This document shows, piece after piece, positions 1-8,146 of a DNA stretch of 64,000 bases (its first letter is position 1; the number at the start of each line of letters is the position of its first letter). Source of the stretch: JBMYRH01 sp049602155 (GTDB lineage: Bacteria; Myxococcota_A; UBA9042; PHBI01; JBMYRH01); assembly GCA_049602155.1 (NCBI GenBank), contig JBMYRH010000025.1, forward strand, positions 14,223 through 78,222, in the 5' to 3' direction. The position numbers were made by a program, and so were the translations under genes. The notes beneath the pieces are model-generated. The model was not told where the DNA came from. It was given only the letters and a program-made list of their open reading frames with translations, and did not search any database.

Positions 1-335
1 CGGGCATCTTAGCTGGCGAGGCGAGCACGGTGGAGGAGGTCTTGCGGGCATTCTCAGAGGAGGTTGGGACGCACCTCTCAGGGGTAGACCAGCGCCCACT
101 GCCAGGCCTCGCCGTCCACGAACATGACGGTGCACGCATGATGTCGCTGCCACGCCCCTGGCCCGCAGAACGCTTTGGTGAGCTCGGGCGCTTGCTTGGC
201 GCCGCGTGGCACCTGAGGCGTCGGGGGGAGCGTGTCCCAGGCGACGATCTGCAAGCGCAGACCGAGTGGTTGCACCTCACGGTCGGCGCCAAGAGCCCCT
301 GGATTGGGCCACTTGAGTTGCGGTCGGGCGACTAG
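1..335 (+). CDS. C-terminal end of an unidentified protein (partial)
   Basis: The frame is open from the first bases (codons begin at position 3) to a TAG at 333-335, about 110 residues, so the start lies upstream of the window. The peptide has a balanced composition (for example RPWPAERFGELGRLL and EWLHLTVGAKSPW) and codon use like its neighbours, which favours a real gene over a shadow. A GTG at position 30 is possible but lacks a clear ribosome site. Its stop overlaps the stop of the convergent gene at 332 by three bases, a packing seen elsewhere here. I do not recognise a family. Confidence 0.45.
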   Translation, partial: GILAGEASTVEEVLRAFSEEVGTHLSGVDQRPLPGLAVHEHDGARMMSLPRPWPAERFGELGRLLGAAWHLRRRGERVPGDDLQAQTEWLHLTVGAKSPWIGPLELRSGD

Positions 336-1474
336 ACGACTCGGGAGACGTCCACGGAGGCCTGCACGTCGTTGTACTGGATTGCGATCTGCATCGGTCG
401 GTCTGCGACCCACCAGGGCGCAGTCGGGGTGAGCTGCAGGGTGGGGCCTGATGGACCCCAGGTGGCGCGCATCTCCCCTAAAGCGTGGTTCTCCTGTCCG
501 TTGATGTCCATGACCCATTGAGTTGTGCATTTTGAGGAGAAGGGGCGGCGGAGATCGGGCAAGGCCGGTGCGAAGAGCGCGCGCATCGTGGGCGCCGTCC
601 GTTCGTATTGACTGACCGTGATCTCAAAGAGCTCCAGGGCACCGTCACGCTCTAGGTAGCGGTACGTAAGCGTGCGAAGGGGGCCGGTTTGGCTCACGGT
701 GGTGACGCCATTGGCCGAGCTCGTGGTCCAGGGTTGTGGCCAGCTGTCGCCACCCCGAAGGTGTGTTGTGATGAGGCTGTCTCCCTGGAGCTTCTGCGTG
801 TATGAGCCGGTCAAGAAGCCCCCCTGGGTTTGCAACAGCGACATTGCGAAGGGTTTGACGAAGAGGAGCCGGTGGAGCGGCCGTTGGGTACCGTCGTAGC
901 GCACGCTCACCGAGCTGGCCCAGCTGCGGTGTGAGAGGTCCAGCGCGGCCATCAAAGTGGCGCGGGAGTGACCCATTGTGGAGCCGTTGCGCTTGGCCTG
1001 TGGTTGGGTGGGGTAGGGGCCCCGGTAGTCGACCTGCGTGAGTTCACCATCGGGGTTCTCCCACTCGAGCGCGAGCCGAAGCTCTGCATGGGTGCTTGTG
1101 TCTCTGACCTGCACGGGAGATGCCTTGCGTGGCACCGGGAGTTCAGGCAACCAGCCCGCGAGGTCGTCGACGCCGCTCACAATGGACTGTTCGAGGGTCC
1201 GGCTGCGCGCGTCCTTGGCGAACCACACTGGGCCCTCGGGCGTACGCAGTCGGGCGAGCTCGTGCATGTCCCACTCGGGGTGGTTGGTGACGATGACCAA
1301 GTCGAGGTCATACGCAATGCCGAAGGGCATGATAGGGAGCAGAGGGGCTGCGTGCTGTGCAGGGCCCTGGTAGCGGGCCATCGAGGGCGTTGCTTGGCCC
1401 CATTTAGCGCGGCGCTTCGCTGCTGAGAGGATCGGCCCCTTTGGCAGCAGCTGCTTTAGCGTAAACCGGCTCAT
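332..1474 (-). CDS. Beta-rich hypothetical protein, last gene of a six-gene cluster
   Basis: This is a 380-residue protein starting with MSRFTLKQLLPKGP at an ATG whose first bases overlap the stop of the upstream gene (ATGA, 1471-1474), so the two are probably translationally coupled. The open frame extends further upstream, but that part is Arg-rich shadow of the neighbouring gene. There is no signal peptide and no membrane segment. The body is rich in predicted beta strands with many Trp and Tyr residues and ends in QIAIQYNDVQASVDVSRVV. I do not recognise the family. Its position suggests a role with the small membrane protein and the GT-C-like protein upstream, but nothing in the sequence gives a reaction. 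Confidence 0.75.
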   Translation of the reverse strand: MSRFTLKQLLPKGPILSAAKRRAKWGQATPSMARYQGPAQHAAPLLPIMPFGIAYDLDLVIVTNHPEWDMHELARLRTPEGPVWFAKDARSRTLEQSIVSGVDDLAGWLPELPVPRKASPVQVRDTSTHAELRLALEWENPDGELTQVDYRGPYPTQPQAKRNGSTMGHSRATLMAALDLSHRSWASSVSVRYDGTQRPLHRLLFVKPFAMSLLQTQGGFLTGSYTQKLQGDSLITTHLRGGDSWPQPWTTSSANGVTTVSQTGPLRTLTYRYLERDGALELFEITVSQYERTAPTMRALFAPALPDLRRPFSSKCTTQWVMDINGQENHALGEMRATWGPSGPTLQLTPTAPWWVADRPMQIAIQYNDVQASVDVSRVV

Positions 1475-1782
1475 CCCGCGCGGCGAGCGTCCGCTTCGCG
1501 ATAGGCGCGTAATCGTGGGCCGATCTCGGTGAGCGCCAGGTAGATCGCGAGGCCCCCGGTCGCGATCCAGAACTCGGTCGCGTAGAGACGGCGCGTCGTC
1601 ATCATCTCGAAGGGGATCTCCATCGCCTGTGAACCCAAGGGGCCTCCACCTGCAGGTGCGACGACGACAAAGACCATGTAGGACGCGTAGATGATCTCTA
1701 CGACAAAGTTCAGGATGATGAGCCAATGCATCGCATAGAGCGCGCGGCGGCCCCAAGACCAACGTGAGTGAGATGACGACAT
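1471..1782 (-). CDS. Small two-helix inner-membrane protein
   Basis: This 103-residue protein has two hydrophobic segments, roughly residues 16-42 (MHWLIILNFVVEIIYASYMV) and 68-85 (EFWIATGGLAIYLAL), joined by a loop containing Gly, Met and Glu, and a basic C-terminus (RLRAYREADARRAG). The start has a good ribosome site (GGAGG about 11 bases upstream). It lies about 40 bases downstream of the large membrane protein and overlaps the next gene by ATGA, so it is an internal operon member. It could be an accessory subunit of the neighbouring GT-C-like protein. No family is recognised. Confidence 0.75.
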   Translation of the reverse strand: MSSSHSRWSWGRRALYAMHWLIILNFVVEIIYASYMVFVVVAPAGGGPLGSQAMEIPFEMMTTRRLYATEFWIATGGLAIYLALTEIGPRLRAYREADARRAG

Positions 1783-1822
1783 GCTGAGACCGTAACCTCC
1801 AAGGTGGTTCGGTGTCGATCCG

Positions 1823-4645
1823 CTAAGGCGCCTGGCGGTCCTTGATCACGCGATACAGCCCAATTGGCAGCGTCTCGCGAGCGGGATAAACCGGGATGGT
1901 GAAGTCGGTTCGATTGGGCAGGTCGAGGCTCTCCAGTGGCTCCAACTCAAAGCGCTCACGAAAGCGCTTGCAGCTCTCAATCTCGCCGTCTTCCGGGATC
2001 ACCTGATCGTCGGGTGCTCGGAAGCTCATGAAGCAGCGTGTCCCCAAGAGGGCGAGGGTGCGCCCCTGACATTGCCCCCAATGCTCAGGTAGCCGCTCGA
2101 GGGCGAGGACCTGGTGGTTCGGGAAGAGGTACTCCGGGAAGTGGCGCTGTGTCGCCCCCGGCTCTGGAGCATCCGAGAAGCGCACGGTCGCTAGGCATCC
2201 GGGCTCCTGAGGCATTGCGTCCTCCGCAGCGCGGATTAAGGCCTCCTCCGCGTCAGCATTGGAGGCGCCGAGCACGGTAGGGGCGGTCCACATGGCGTGT
2301 CCGGCCACGAGGACCCCGAGCGCGATGTTGACCCAGCGCCCGCGCTGACCACGCTCTTCAAGGCTCAGCATACCGAGGCCGATGGCAGGGATGAGCATGA
2401 GCCACGTGGGGATATGGACCCGAGGGATGCTGACGAGGGGCAGATCGACCGAGGTCACGGACCACCACGCCAAGGTCGCGATGACGAGGCTGCCGGACCA
2501 GAGGCGGTCGCCACGTCGCCACACGAGCCCTGCGACGATCCAAACGATGACCACAGGGGAGACCCACGGTCCGTCGAGGAGGAAGTTGTTGCCGGTCAAC
2601 ACGTCCGTGATGCGGCTCGATGTGGCCTTGCTCAGCTCGTGGATGCCGGCGCTCTGCTGCTGGGTGGCGACCTCGACGAGCAGCCACTGCACATGAGGCC
2701 ACAGCGCGAATGCCGCGCCAGTCGCAGCGCTGAAGACCGCGAAGACCGTGCGTCGCCTGTCCTTGGGGGCCACGCTCCAACACATCAGCCCGCTGATGAC
2801 GAGGCCGAGCGGCAGCAAGGCGACTCCCACCTCGGGGCGACAGACGGCGGCGCCCATCCACATCGCGAAGGCGAGCGGCATGGCCACCGGGGGGAGCGTC
2901 CGCTTCCAGGCGCAGACCGCGGCGGCGAGGCCACCGATGAGGAGCCAATTGGTCCCCGTCATGATCCCCTCGCTGAGGTGGTCCCGCCACTGCACAGGGA
3001 GGCAGATGTAGAGGGCCAGCGCCCAGACCGCACGCTTTCCCATGAGCGTGAAGAGCATGGCGGCCATGGGGAGGAGCGTCGCCAACCCGAAGAGTCGGTT
3101 AGCTATCTGTACGCTGGTGTGGTCGATCCCGAGGAGACTAAAGGCCCAACCGTAGAGCCACGCGGAGCCCGCACCGTAGCGCGAAATCTCAGTCATCCAT
3201 GCCAACCGAGCGGTCAGATCGTACCCGGTGTACTCCATCACGAGGTAGCCCGGGGCGAAGAGGTGGACGAGGAGCCATATGGCGCCGAGACCGGCACATT
3301 GGCGCTGCAACGCCTTGTCGTCGCTGAGGTGCCGCCAGACGACCCAGACGAACGCGCGCTGTAGCCAGAGCAAGACGAAGACCCCGAGCAGTATGAGCCC
3401 TAGCGCGATGGTCGCCTCGATTCTGTCCAATGAGCCAGTAGTCGGCAGTCGCCGCACCTCGAGGGGAGGATCCACGACCCACCTGTTGCCGAGGAAGCCG
3501 TTCACCTCCGCCTCTGCGACGGCGAGGCGAAGGGCCTGGTGCGCGCTCTGCGCCTCCGGGGACCGCGTGTTGCCTTGGGCGCGCACCACATGAGGTAGGC
3601 CACTGGCGGACTCAGGGTTCGCCTCAATGTGGAAGGAGACGTCGCTACCGGCACAGGTGGCGTAGAGGGTGAGGCCGTCCTCGACCCAGAGCGCAGGGTC
3701 CGCGTTGCACAGCCCTGCGATCGGCGCTTCGAGGACCGCCGGCACGGTGGGGGGAGGCCGCAGTCGGTCCGGGGGGCGCCCTTGGGCTAAGAGCAGGCCG
3801 GTGAAGGAGAGGCAGATGGCGGCCGCGATGGCGAGGCGAAGGCGATTGTCCTCGCGCCCTCCTGTGAGGAAGTACGTGCCTGTAAGCCAAAAGATGAGGC
3901 CCAACGTGAACCACGTGATGGGCCAGAGCGGCGCGGTGCCTCCGCGTGAACGCAAGGCCTGCCAAGCGATCGATGCTTGCTCCGAGGGGGGCGCGATTCG
4001 GGTCGCGACGTCCGCGAGTGAGAGCGCGAGTCGTCGGTAGCCCTCGTTCTCCGCGCGGATCGCGGCTTGCACCCAGCGTTCGGCTTGCCCTCGAGGCCCC
4101 GTGGCGAGGTTGTCCTCATCGAAGCTCGGATCAAGCGCGGGCAGAGGCGGGACGGGCATCCTGCGGTCTCGTAAGCTCTGCGCATCCCGCCTCGCGCGGG
4201 CCATCGCCGCGGTCTTCTCGGGGTCGGCCTTTCGGAGTGAGTCTGACTCCGTCAGCACATCGGCGGGGCCGTCTAGTGCGATCCACGGTAGGGTCACATC
4301 GACCGCGTTGAGTGCCTTAATGGCCTCCTCTCTCCGCTCTGCACTCCAGCTCGCAGGTGGCGCGATGAAGCCGTGTTTGCTCTCGAGGGTCGCGCCCTCC
4401 GCCTGGTTGAACTCCTTTGTGAGGAGGAGCACCTCTGGCGCTCCCCGCTCCGGCCAGACGTGGAAAGTGACGCGACCGGCCTCGACACGGACTGGGCCGG
4501 GGTCGCCCTCTAGGAATTCGGCTTGCAGCGACGAAGAGAGCGCGCGCAATGCGGGCTCAGCCTCGGGGCCCAGGACCCAGGCGCCGTGCGCTGCGGCTGT
4601 GCTTACCAAGGTGAGCACGAGCGCGATGAAGAGTCGTCGTATCAA
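1823..4645 (-). CDS. Large polytopic membrane protein, GT-C glycosyltransferase-like
   Basis: This 940-residue protein has a signal peptide (MIRRLFIALVLTLVSTAAAHG), then a periplasmic region of about 230 residues, a first membrane pair near 245-290, a second soluble region, and from about residue 410 a polytopic domain with around ten further helices. The membrane part contains the segment EYTGYDLTARLAWM in the first periplasmic loop, then small-residue and aromatic-rich helices, which is the general look of GT-C (ArnT/PMT-like) transferases using lipid-linked sugars. The C-terminal 170 residues are soluble. The first 110 residues resemble the N-terminus of the upstream TPR protein, with the shared motif AHGAW-x-L-x-PEA after the signal peptide. 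It overlaps that gene by ATGA at 4642-4645. The GT-C assignment is inference; the membrane topology is evident. Confidence 0.8.
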   Translation of the reverse strand: MIRRLFIALVLTLVSTAAAHGAWVLGPEAEPALRALSSSLQAEFLEGDPGPVRVEAGRVTFHVWPERGAPEVLLLTKEFNQAEGATLESKHGFIAPPASWSAERREEAIKALNAVDVTLPWIALDGPADVLTESDSLRKADPEKTAAMARARRDAQSLRDRRMPVPPLPALDPSFDEDNLATGPRGQAERWVQAAIRAENEGYRRLALSLADVATRIAPPSEQASIAWQALRSRGGTAPLWPITWFTLGLIFWLTGTYFLTGGREDNRLRLAIAAAICLSFTGLLLAQGRPPDRLRPPPTVPAVLEAPIAGLCNADPALWVEDGLTLYATCAGSDVSFHIEANPESASGLPHVVRAQGNTRSPEAQSAHQALRLAVAEAEVNGFLGNRWVVDPPLEVRRLPTTGSLDRIEATIALGLILLGVFVLLWLQRAFVWVVWRHLSDDKALQRQCAGLGAIWLLVHLFAPGYLVMEYTGYDLTARLAWMTEISRYGAGSAWLYGWAFSLLGIDHTSVQIANRLFGLATLLPMAAMLFTLMGKRAVWALALYICLPVQWRDHLSEGIMTGTNWLLIGGLAAAVCAWKRTLPPVAMPLAFAMWMGAAVCRPEVGVALLPLGLVISGLMCWSVAPKDRRRTVFAVFSAATGAAFALWPHVQWLLVEVATQQQSAGIHELSKATSSRITDVLTGNNFLLDGPWVSPVVIVWIVAGLVWRRGDRLWSGSLVIATLAWWSVTSVDLPLVSIPRVHIPTWLMLIPAIGLGMLSLEERGQRGRWVNIALGVLVAGHAMWTAPTVLGASNADAEEALIRAAEDAMPQEPGCLATVRFSDAPEPGATQRHFPEYLFPNHQVLALERLPEHWGQCQGRTLALLGTRCFMSFRAPDDQVIPEDGEIESCKRFRERFELEPLESLDLPNRTDFTIPVYPARETLPIGLYRVIKDRQAP

Positions 4646-6330
4646 CGTGTTGTTCCCCCACGAGCGACGCGGATAGCCCCCGCTACTGCCAAGAGGAGTG
4701 CCACGCCAGCGAGAATTCTAGACCACCATGGTGTGTCATCGTCGACATCGTCGCGTGGCTTTGAGTCCTGTGTCGCGGCCTTGCTCTTGCGCAGCCGAGG
4801 GTGCTCCCACAGTGACTCGCAGACCGCAGGGTTTGCGACTAAGCAGCCATCCAGGTCCTTAATCATCTGGCCAACCCGTGCGTTCTTCTCAGGGTTTGAC
4901 ATGTGACTGCCCCGGGACATGGACTCGTAACGCGCGAGGTCGTCGCGCGCTTGCTTGCGTCGGGTGTCGCGCAGGATCTCCGCGCGGCAGTAGAAGACAT
5001 CGGGATCCGGGTCGTGACGAAGGGCCGCCTTGTCGAGGCGCTCAAGGGCAGGCTGAACTTTGCCGATGTTGAAGTCGTTCATCGCCAGGTAGATGTGCAG
5101 TCGGCCTTGATGGCCGAGGACAGGCTCTAGCGGAGCGAGCAGCGCGGTCGATTCATCAAACCGGTTCGCGTAGTGGTAGATGATGCCGAGGAGGAAGGTC
5201 GAGATGATGTCATCAGGGGCCGCGGCGTGCTGTGCTTCAAGCCGCTCGGTATGGGCGGCGCGCACGTCTGCATCGCGGAGCATGGCGCTGAGGAGGACAC
5301 GCACGACGCTCTCGTCGGTCGGGGTGCGCCTCGCCACGAACTCCAAGAGTTCGGCCGCCTTCACGTAAGACTCGACCGCCACGTGGGCCGACGCGATGGT
5401 CGAGAGCAAGCCATCCGTCGCCTGGCTGAGTTCGAATTTGTCCATCGCTGCTGTCGCGAGGGTCAGCCCAGCTTTGAAGTCTCGCGCCTCGAGACGACGA
5501 TGCAGGGCAGACTCCCACGCTGCTTGGCACTCTGGTGCGCGTGTCAGGACCAGTTCGGCGACCTCGCGGGCTTCTTTCGGCCGCTTGAGCGCGACCAAGG
5601 CTGCGGCCAACTCCGTGAAGCGGCATGCGTCTGCAGCCGACAGGCTGGAGATAAGTGCCTTGGCATCAATAGGGGTGCCTTGGATGGCCTTCGCGGCTGC
5701 GTCGTGGACGGTGGCGCCGCTCCCCAGACCGCTGAGGGCGACCGTCGCCGCCTTGGGGGCGTCGAGCTGTGTCCAGAGGACAGCCACCCGCACCGCGACA
5801 TGGGGTGGGAGGGTCGCCGGGAGCTTGCCGAGCTCTGCTCGGGCGTCATCATGATCCCCGGCTGCGCTGAGGTACTGGGCTTGTCGCAGTGTCGCGGTCA
5901 TCTCGGCGAGCGCAGAGGGGGCGATGCCGGGCTCCTCGTCCGCAATCTCGCGCCACGGGACCGGGCCCGGGGCGCGCTTGAGCGTGCGCTTCAACGTCGC
6001 GAGGGCCTTGGCATCAATGGGGCCTGGGGCCTCAGTGAGCGCCACACCCGCTGCGGTGTAGGCGCCCTCGGGGGCCGTGGAGGGGTGCACGAGCGTGACT
6101 GCCATGATGATCGTCTCGCCGCGACGCGCCTCTACGCGGATCGTGGAGCCGTCCAAGGTGGCTGAGCGCAGCAGGCCAGCGCGATCGGGGGTCGCTTGCA
6201 CATCGACCGCGCGGCTGACCGCAGAGGCAGCCTCGGGCGGCAAGATCCACGCGCCGTGAGCGACAGACCCCAAGAGGATGAGCGAGGAGAGAGTGGTCAA
6301 CGTCGTGAGGATGGGCTTCACGCTCTGCAC
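4642..6330 (-). CDS. Secreted or membrane-anchored TPR-type repeat protein
   Basis: About 562 residues from a GTG at 6330 (GGAG four bases upstream); GTGs at 6321 and 6357 are also possible. It begins with a signal peptide (KPILTTLTTLSSLILLGSVAHG), then an N-terminal module sharing AHGAW-x-L-x-PEA with the downstream membrane protein. From about residue 150 there are helical hairpins rich in Ala and Leu that fit degenerate tetratricopeptide repeats (LLGIIYHYANRFDESTALL is one typical pair). Near the end comes a DDVDDDTPWW stretch and a single transmembrane helix (ILAGVALLLAVAGAI) with a short basic tail, so the domain is probably periplasmic and anchored at its C-terminus. TPR domains usually mediate protein assembly, so it may scaffold the neighbouring GT-C-like protein. 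Confidence 0.8.
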   Translation of the reverse strand: MQSVKPILTTLTTLSSLILLGSVAHGAWILPPEAASAVSRAVDVQATPDRAGLLRSATLDGSTIRVEARRGETIIMAVTLVHPSTAPEGAYTAAGVALTEAPGPIDAKALATLKRTLKRAPGPVPWREIADEEPGIAPSALAEMTATLRQAQYLSAAGDHDDARAELGKLPATLPPHVAVRVAVLWTQLDAPKAATVALSGLGSGATVHDAAAKAIQGTPIDAKALISSLSAADACRFTELAAALVALKRPKEAREVAELVLTRAPECQAAWESALHRRLEARDFKAGLTLATAAMDKFELSQATDGLLSTIASAHVAVESYVKAAELLEFVARRTPTDESVVRVLLSAMLRDADVRAAHTERLEAQHAAAPDDIISTFLLGIIYHYANRFDESTALLAPLEPVLGHQGRLHIYLAMNDFNIGKVQPALERLDKAALRHDPDPDVFYCRAEILRDTRRKQARDDLARYESMSRGSHMSNPEKNARVGQMIKDLDGCLVANPAVCESLWEHPRLRKSKAATQDSKPRDDVDDDTPWWSRILAGVALLLAVAGAIRVARGGTTR

Positions 6331-6387
6331 TGTACTCCATCTCAGTCCCCGATCCACCTGTTGGATGCATGCGCGGCGATTAGAGCC

Positions 6388-7575
6388 CTATGGAAGCGTG
6401 TCTAGACGGCCCTCTACGACGAAGTGGGGCGTCTCCCCCGTGTGATCCACACACCGGATCGCGTCACCAAGTTGGTACCGGTAAAGGCCGCCCCCTGTCG
6501 TCAGGAGGGGGCTGTAGAGCGCATCTTGGCGGACCTCATGGACCAGGCGCGGTCGCGCTGCAGGCGCCTGGAGATCGATGAACTCAAGGAAGTGGGACGA
6601 GACGGCGGCGACTGCCCCCTTGCGCGCCCCAATGGGGACCGTGACGACCCCTTCGGTGGCCAGAAGGCCCTTAGGCTGAATCGCAGCGGAGGGCATCAGG
6701 GCTTTCAGTCGAACGGCAGCCGCCTCGGAGGGCGCATCGGCCCAGCAAGACACGAGCGCAAGTGCCGGCCATAACGTGCAGAGGTCCACGCCCCCAGACG
6801 CCACGATAGCGCCACGCAGGTTCGTCGCGCGTGCTGGTGACAGCTCAGCGAGGAGCGCCTCGAGGTGCTCTTCGATCAGGCTCACCAGGTCGAGCAAAGT
6901 GTCCGGGCTCCAGACCGAGAAGAGCCCGAGGTCCTCTGCTTCAAGCAGGCCGAGGGCGAATTCGAAGGGGCTCGCCGGCTCAGCAGTCGGCGCCTCTGCC
7001 GTGATCCCAGCCGTGACGCGGGCATTGGCCCAGCCCTCCAGTGGGCCGAAGTAGGCGCTGTCGTCTTTGGCGCCAATAGGCAAGCCCCCGGCGGTATGGG
7101 CTGGCATGGCGGGCGCGCTAGCAGCCGACCAATAGCTGCGGGTCCCGAGGAGGCCGGGCCATTGACGGTAGATCTCGAAGAGCCACGGCCCCGTGGCCGC
7201 CATCAGCTCGTCCAGGAGCTCTTGTGTATAGGGGATTAGCTTCGGTGCCCCTGTCGTCCCAGCGGTCGGCTCTAGGGTGAGCACGGCGTCCCGGGTCAAG
7301 ACGCCGTCTTCGCCATCAGAGATACGTCTGATCCAAGGGGCTAAGGAATCAGCGTTTGATACCGGGACCTCGGCCTGCCACTGGGCAGGGGTCGCGACGC
7401 GCTTGAAACCATGCGCCGTGCCGTAGGCGGTCTTCGTGTTCCTGGCTAAGATCCCATGGAGCTTGCGAGCCTGCGCGGCCTGTGGGTCGCGGACAGCAGT
7501 AATGAACCGGTTCGTCGGGCGCCGTAAGGAGGCTAGCCAGGCGGCATGCACACCGCGGGCGAAGAGGTTGGCCAT
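6388..7575 (-). CDS. GH3-family acyl-adenylating protein, C-terminally short
   Basis: This 395-residue member of the GH3 (auxin-responsive) branch of the adenylate-forming enzymes joins carboxylic acids to amino acids in characterised plant members. Signatures include the ATP loop GTTGAPKLIPYT, LLATEG in the middle, an HFLEFID segment and LTTGGGLYRYQLGD. The start is set by a strong AGGGGGAG ribosome site before MANLFARGVHAAW. The protein stops at GRLDTLP, just where the hinge to the mobile C-terminal domain normally begins, so roughly 100-150 residues expected for the family are missing. I found no continuation in another frame before the next gene at 6357. The substrate cannot be predicted. 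It lies 20 bases downstream of the small gene at 7596-7898. Confidence 0.85.
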   Translation of the reverse strand: MANLFARGVHAAWLASLRRPTNRFITAVRDPQAAQARKLHGILARNTKTAYGTAHGFKRVATPAQWQAEVPVSNADSLAPWIRRISDGEDGVLTRDAVLTLEPTAGTTGAPKLIPYTQELLDELMAATGPWLFEIYRQWPGLLGTRSYWSAASAPAMPAHTAGGLPIGAKDDSAYFGPLEGWANARVTAGITAEAPTAEPASPFEFALGLLEAEDLGLFSVWSPDTLLDLVSLIEEHLEALLAELSPARATNLRGAIVASGGVDLCTLWPALALVSCWADAPSEAAAVRLKALMPSAAIQPKGLLATEGVVTVPIGARKGAVAAVSSHFLEFIDLQAPAARPRLVHEVRQDALYSPLLTTGGGLYRYQLGDAIRCVDHTGETPHFVVEGRLDTLP

Positions 7576-7595
7576 CGTGAGTCTCCCCCTGAGCG

Positions 7596-7898
7596 TCAGC
7601 GTCCCATGGGAGCCCGCAACATGCGGTCCGTCCAATTACCCACTAGGGCGCGTGAACCACGGAGCCAGTTCTCCTGAGCGGCCCACTCTGAGTGGAAGGT
7701 GACGCGCAGCACGCCCGCGATGAGGTCCACTTCGGCGCTCTCAATCGCGTCCCAGGGGACGAGGAAGTCACCCGACTCGGGCATCAAGAGTTCAAGGCCG
7801 TCGGTGGTGCGATACCGCATCACTGCGAGGACGTCGCCATCGGTCCCTTCGCCAGATAGGGGGACGCCGTCTAAGTCGATTCGAGGGCGCGCTTTCAT
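7596..7898 (-). CDS. Small conserved-looking hypothetical protein
   Basis: This 100-residue soluble protein has a GGAGAGG ribosome site just before MKARPRIDLDGVPLS. It has alternating beta-like segments (DGDVLAVMRYRTTDGLELLMPESGDFLVPWDAIESAEVD) and a C-terminal Trp-containing helix. It is the first gene of the minus-strand cluster and lies 20 bases ahead of the GH3-like gene, so the two are probably co-transcribed. No family is recognised; the composition suggests a small beta-barrel or PH-like fold, but that is a guess. Confidence 0.65.
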   Translation of the reverse strand: MKARPRIDLDGVPLSGEGTDGDVLAVMRYRTTDGLELLMPESGDFLVPWDAIESAEVDLIAGVLRVTFHSEWAAQENWLRGSRALVGNWTDRMLRAPMGR

Positions 7899-8146
7899 GG
7901 GCCTCTCCAGTCCTGAGTGACCCTCCCATCAACGCCGAAGTGACTCGGAAGTCAACCCCTGGCGGGCTGGAGGGGCGTTTTTATGTGTATGAAATCAGGA
8001 TCTTAACTTCTCTTTTTTAAGAATCACTCAAGGGTTTGATTGGGGGAGACGAACTCAATGGTGCGCCACCGAGGTGCAGCCGCCAAATGGCCGCTCAGCC
8101 CCGGCCGCCCCTACCCGACACGCCCCTCGACTTTATGGAGTTCACC
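7899..8146. promoter_or_regulatory. Divergent intergenic region with AT-rich core and two inverted repeats
   Basis: These 248 bases separate two divergently transcribed genes and should carry both promoters. The core from about 7977 to 8035 is much richer in A and T than the surrounding DNA. It holds an inverted repeat TCTTAA (8001-8006) / TTAAGA (8017-8022), which could be an operator. A GC hairpin followed by five T residues lies at 7956-7982 and is listed separately. I could not assign convincing -35/-10 boxes. Confidence 0.4.
7956..7982 (+). terminator. Terminator-like hairpin upstream of a lipoprotein gene
   Basis: CCCCT (7956-7960) can pair with AGGGG (7971-7975) across a ten-base GC-rich loop, followed by CG and five T residues. 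The shape is that of a weak intrinsic terminator on the plus strand. No gene ends nearby on that strand, so if functional it would act as an attenuator or end a short transcript. Confidence 0.3.

Noticed and set aside
2297..3364. 355-codon plus-strand frame inside the GT-C-like gene
   Set aside because: The product is dominated by Asp, Glu, His, Pro and Arg with no fold-like pattern, and it mirrors membrane helices of the minus-strand gene.
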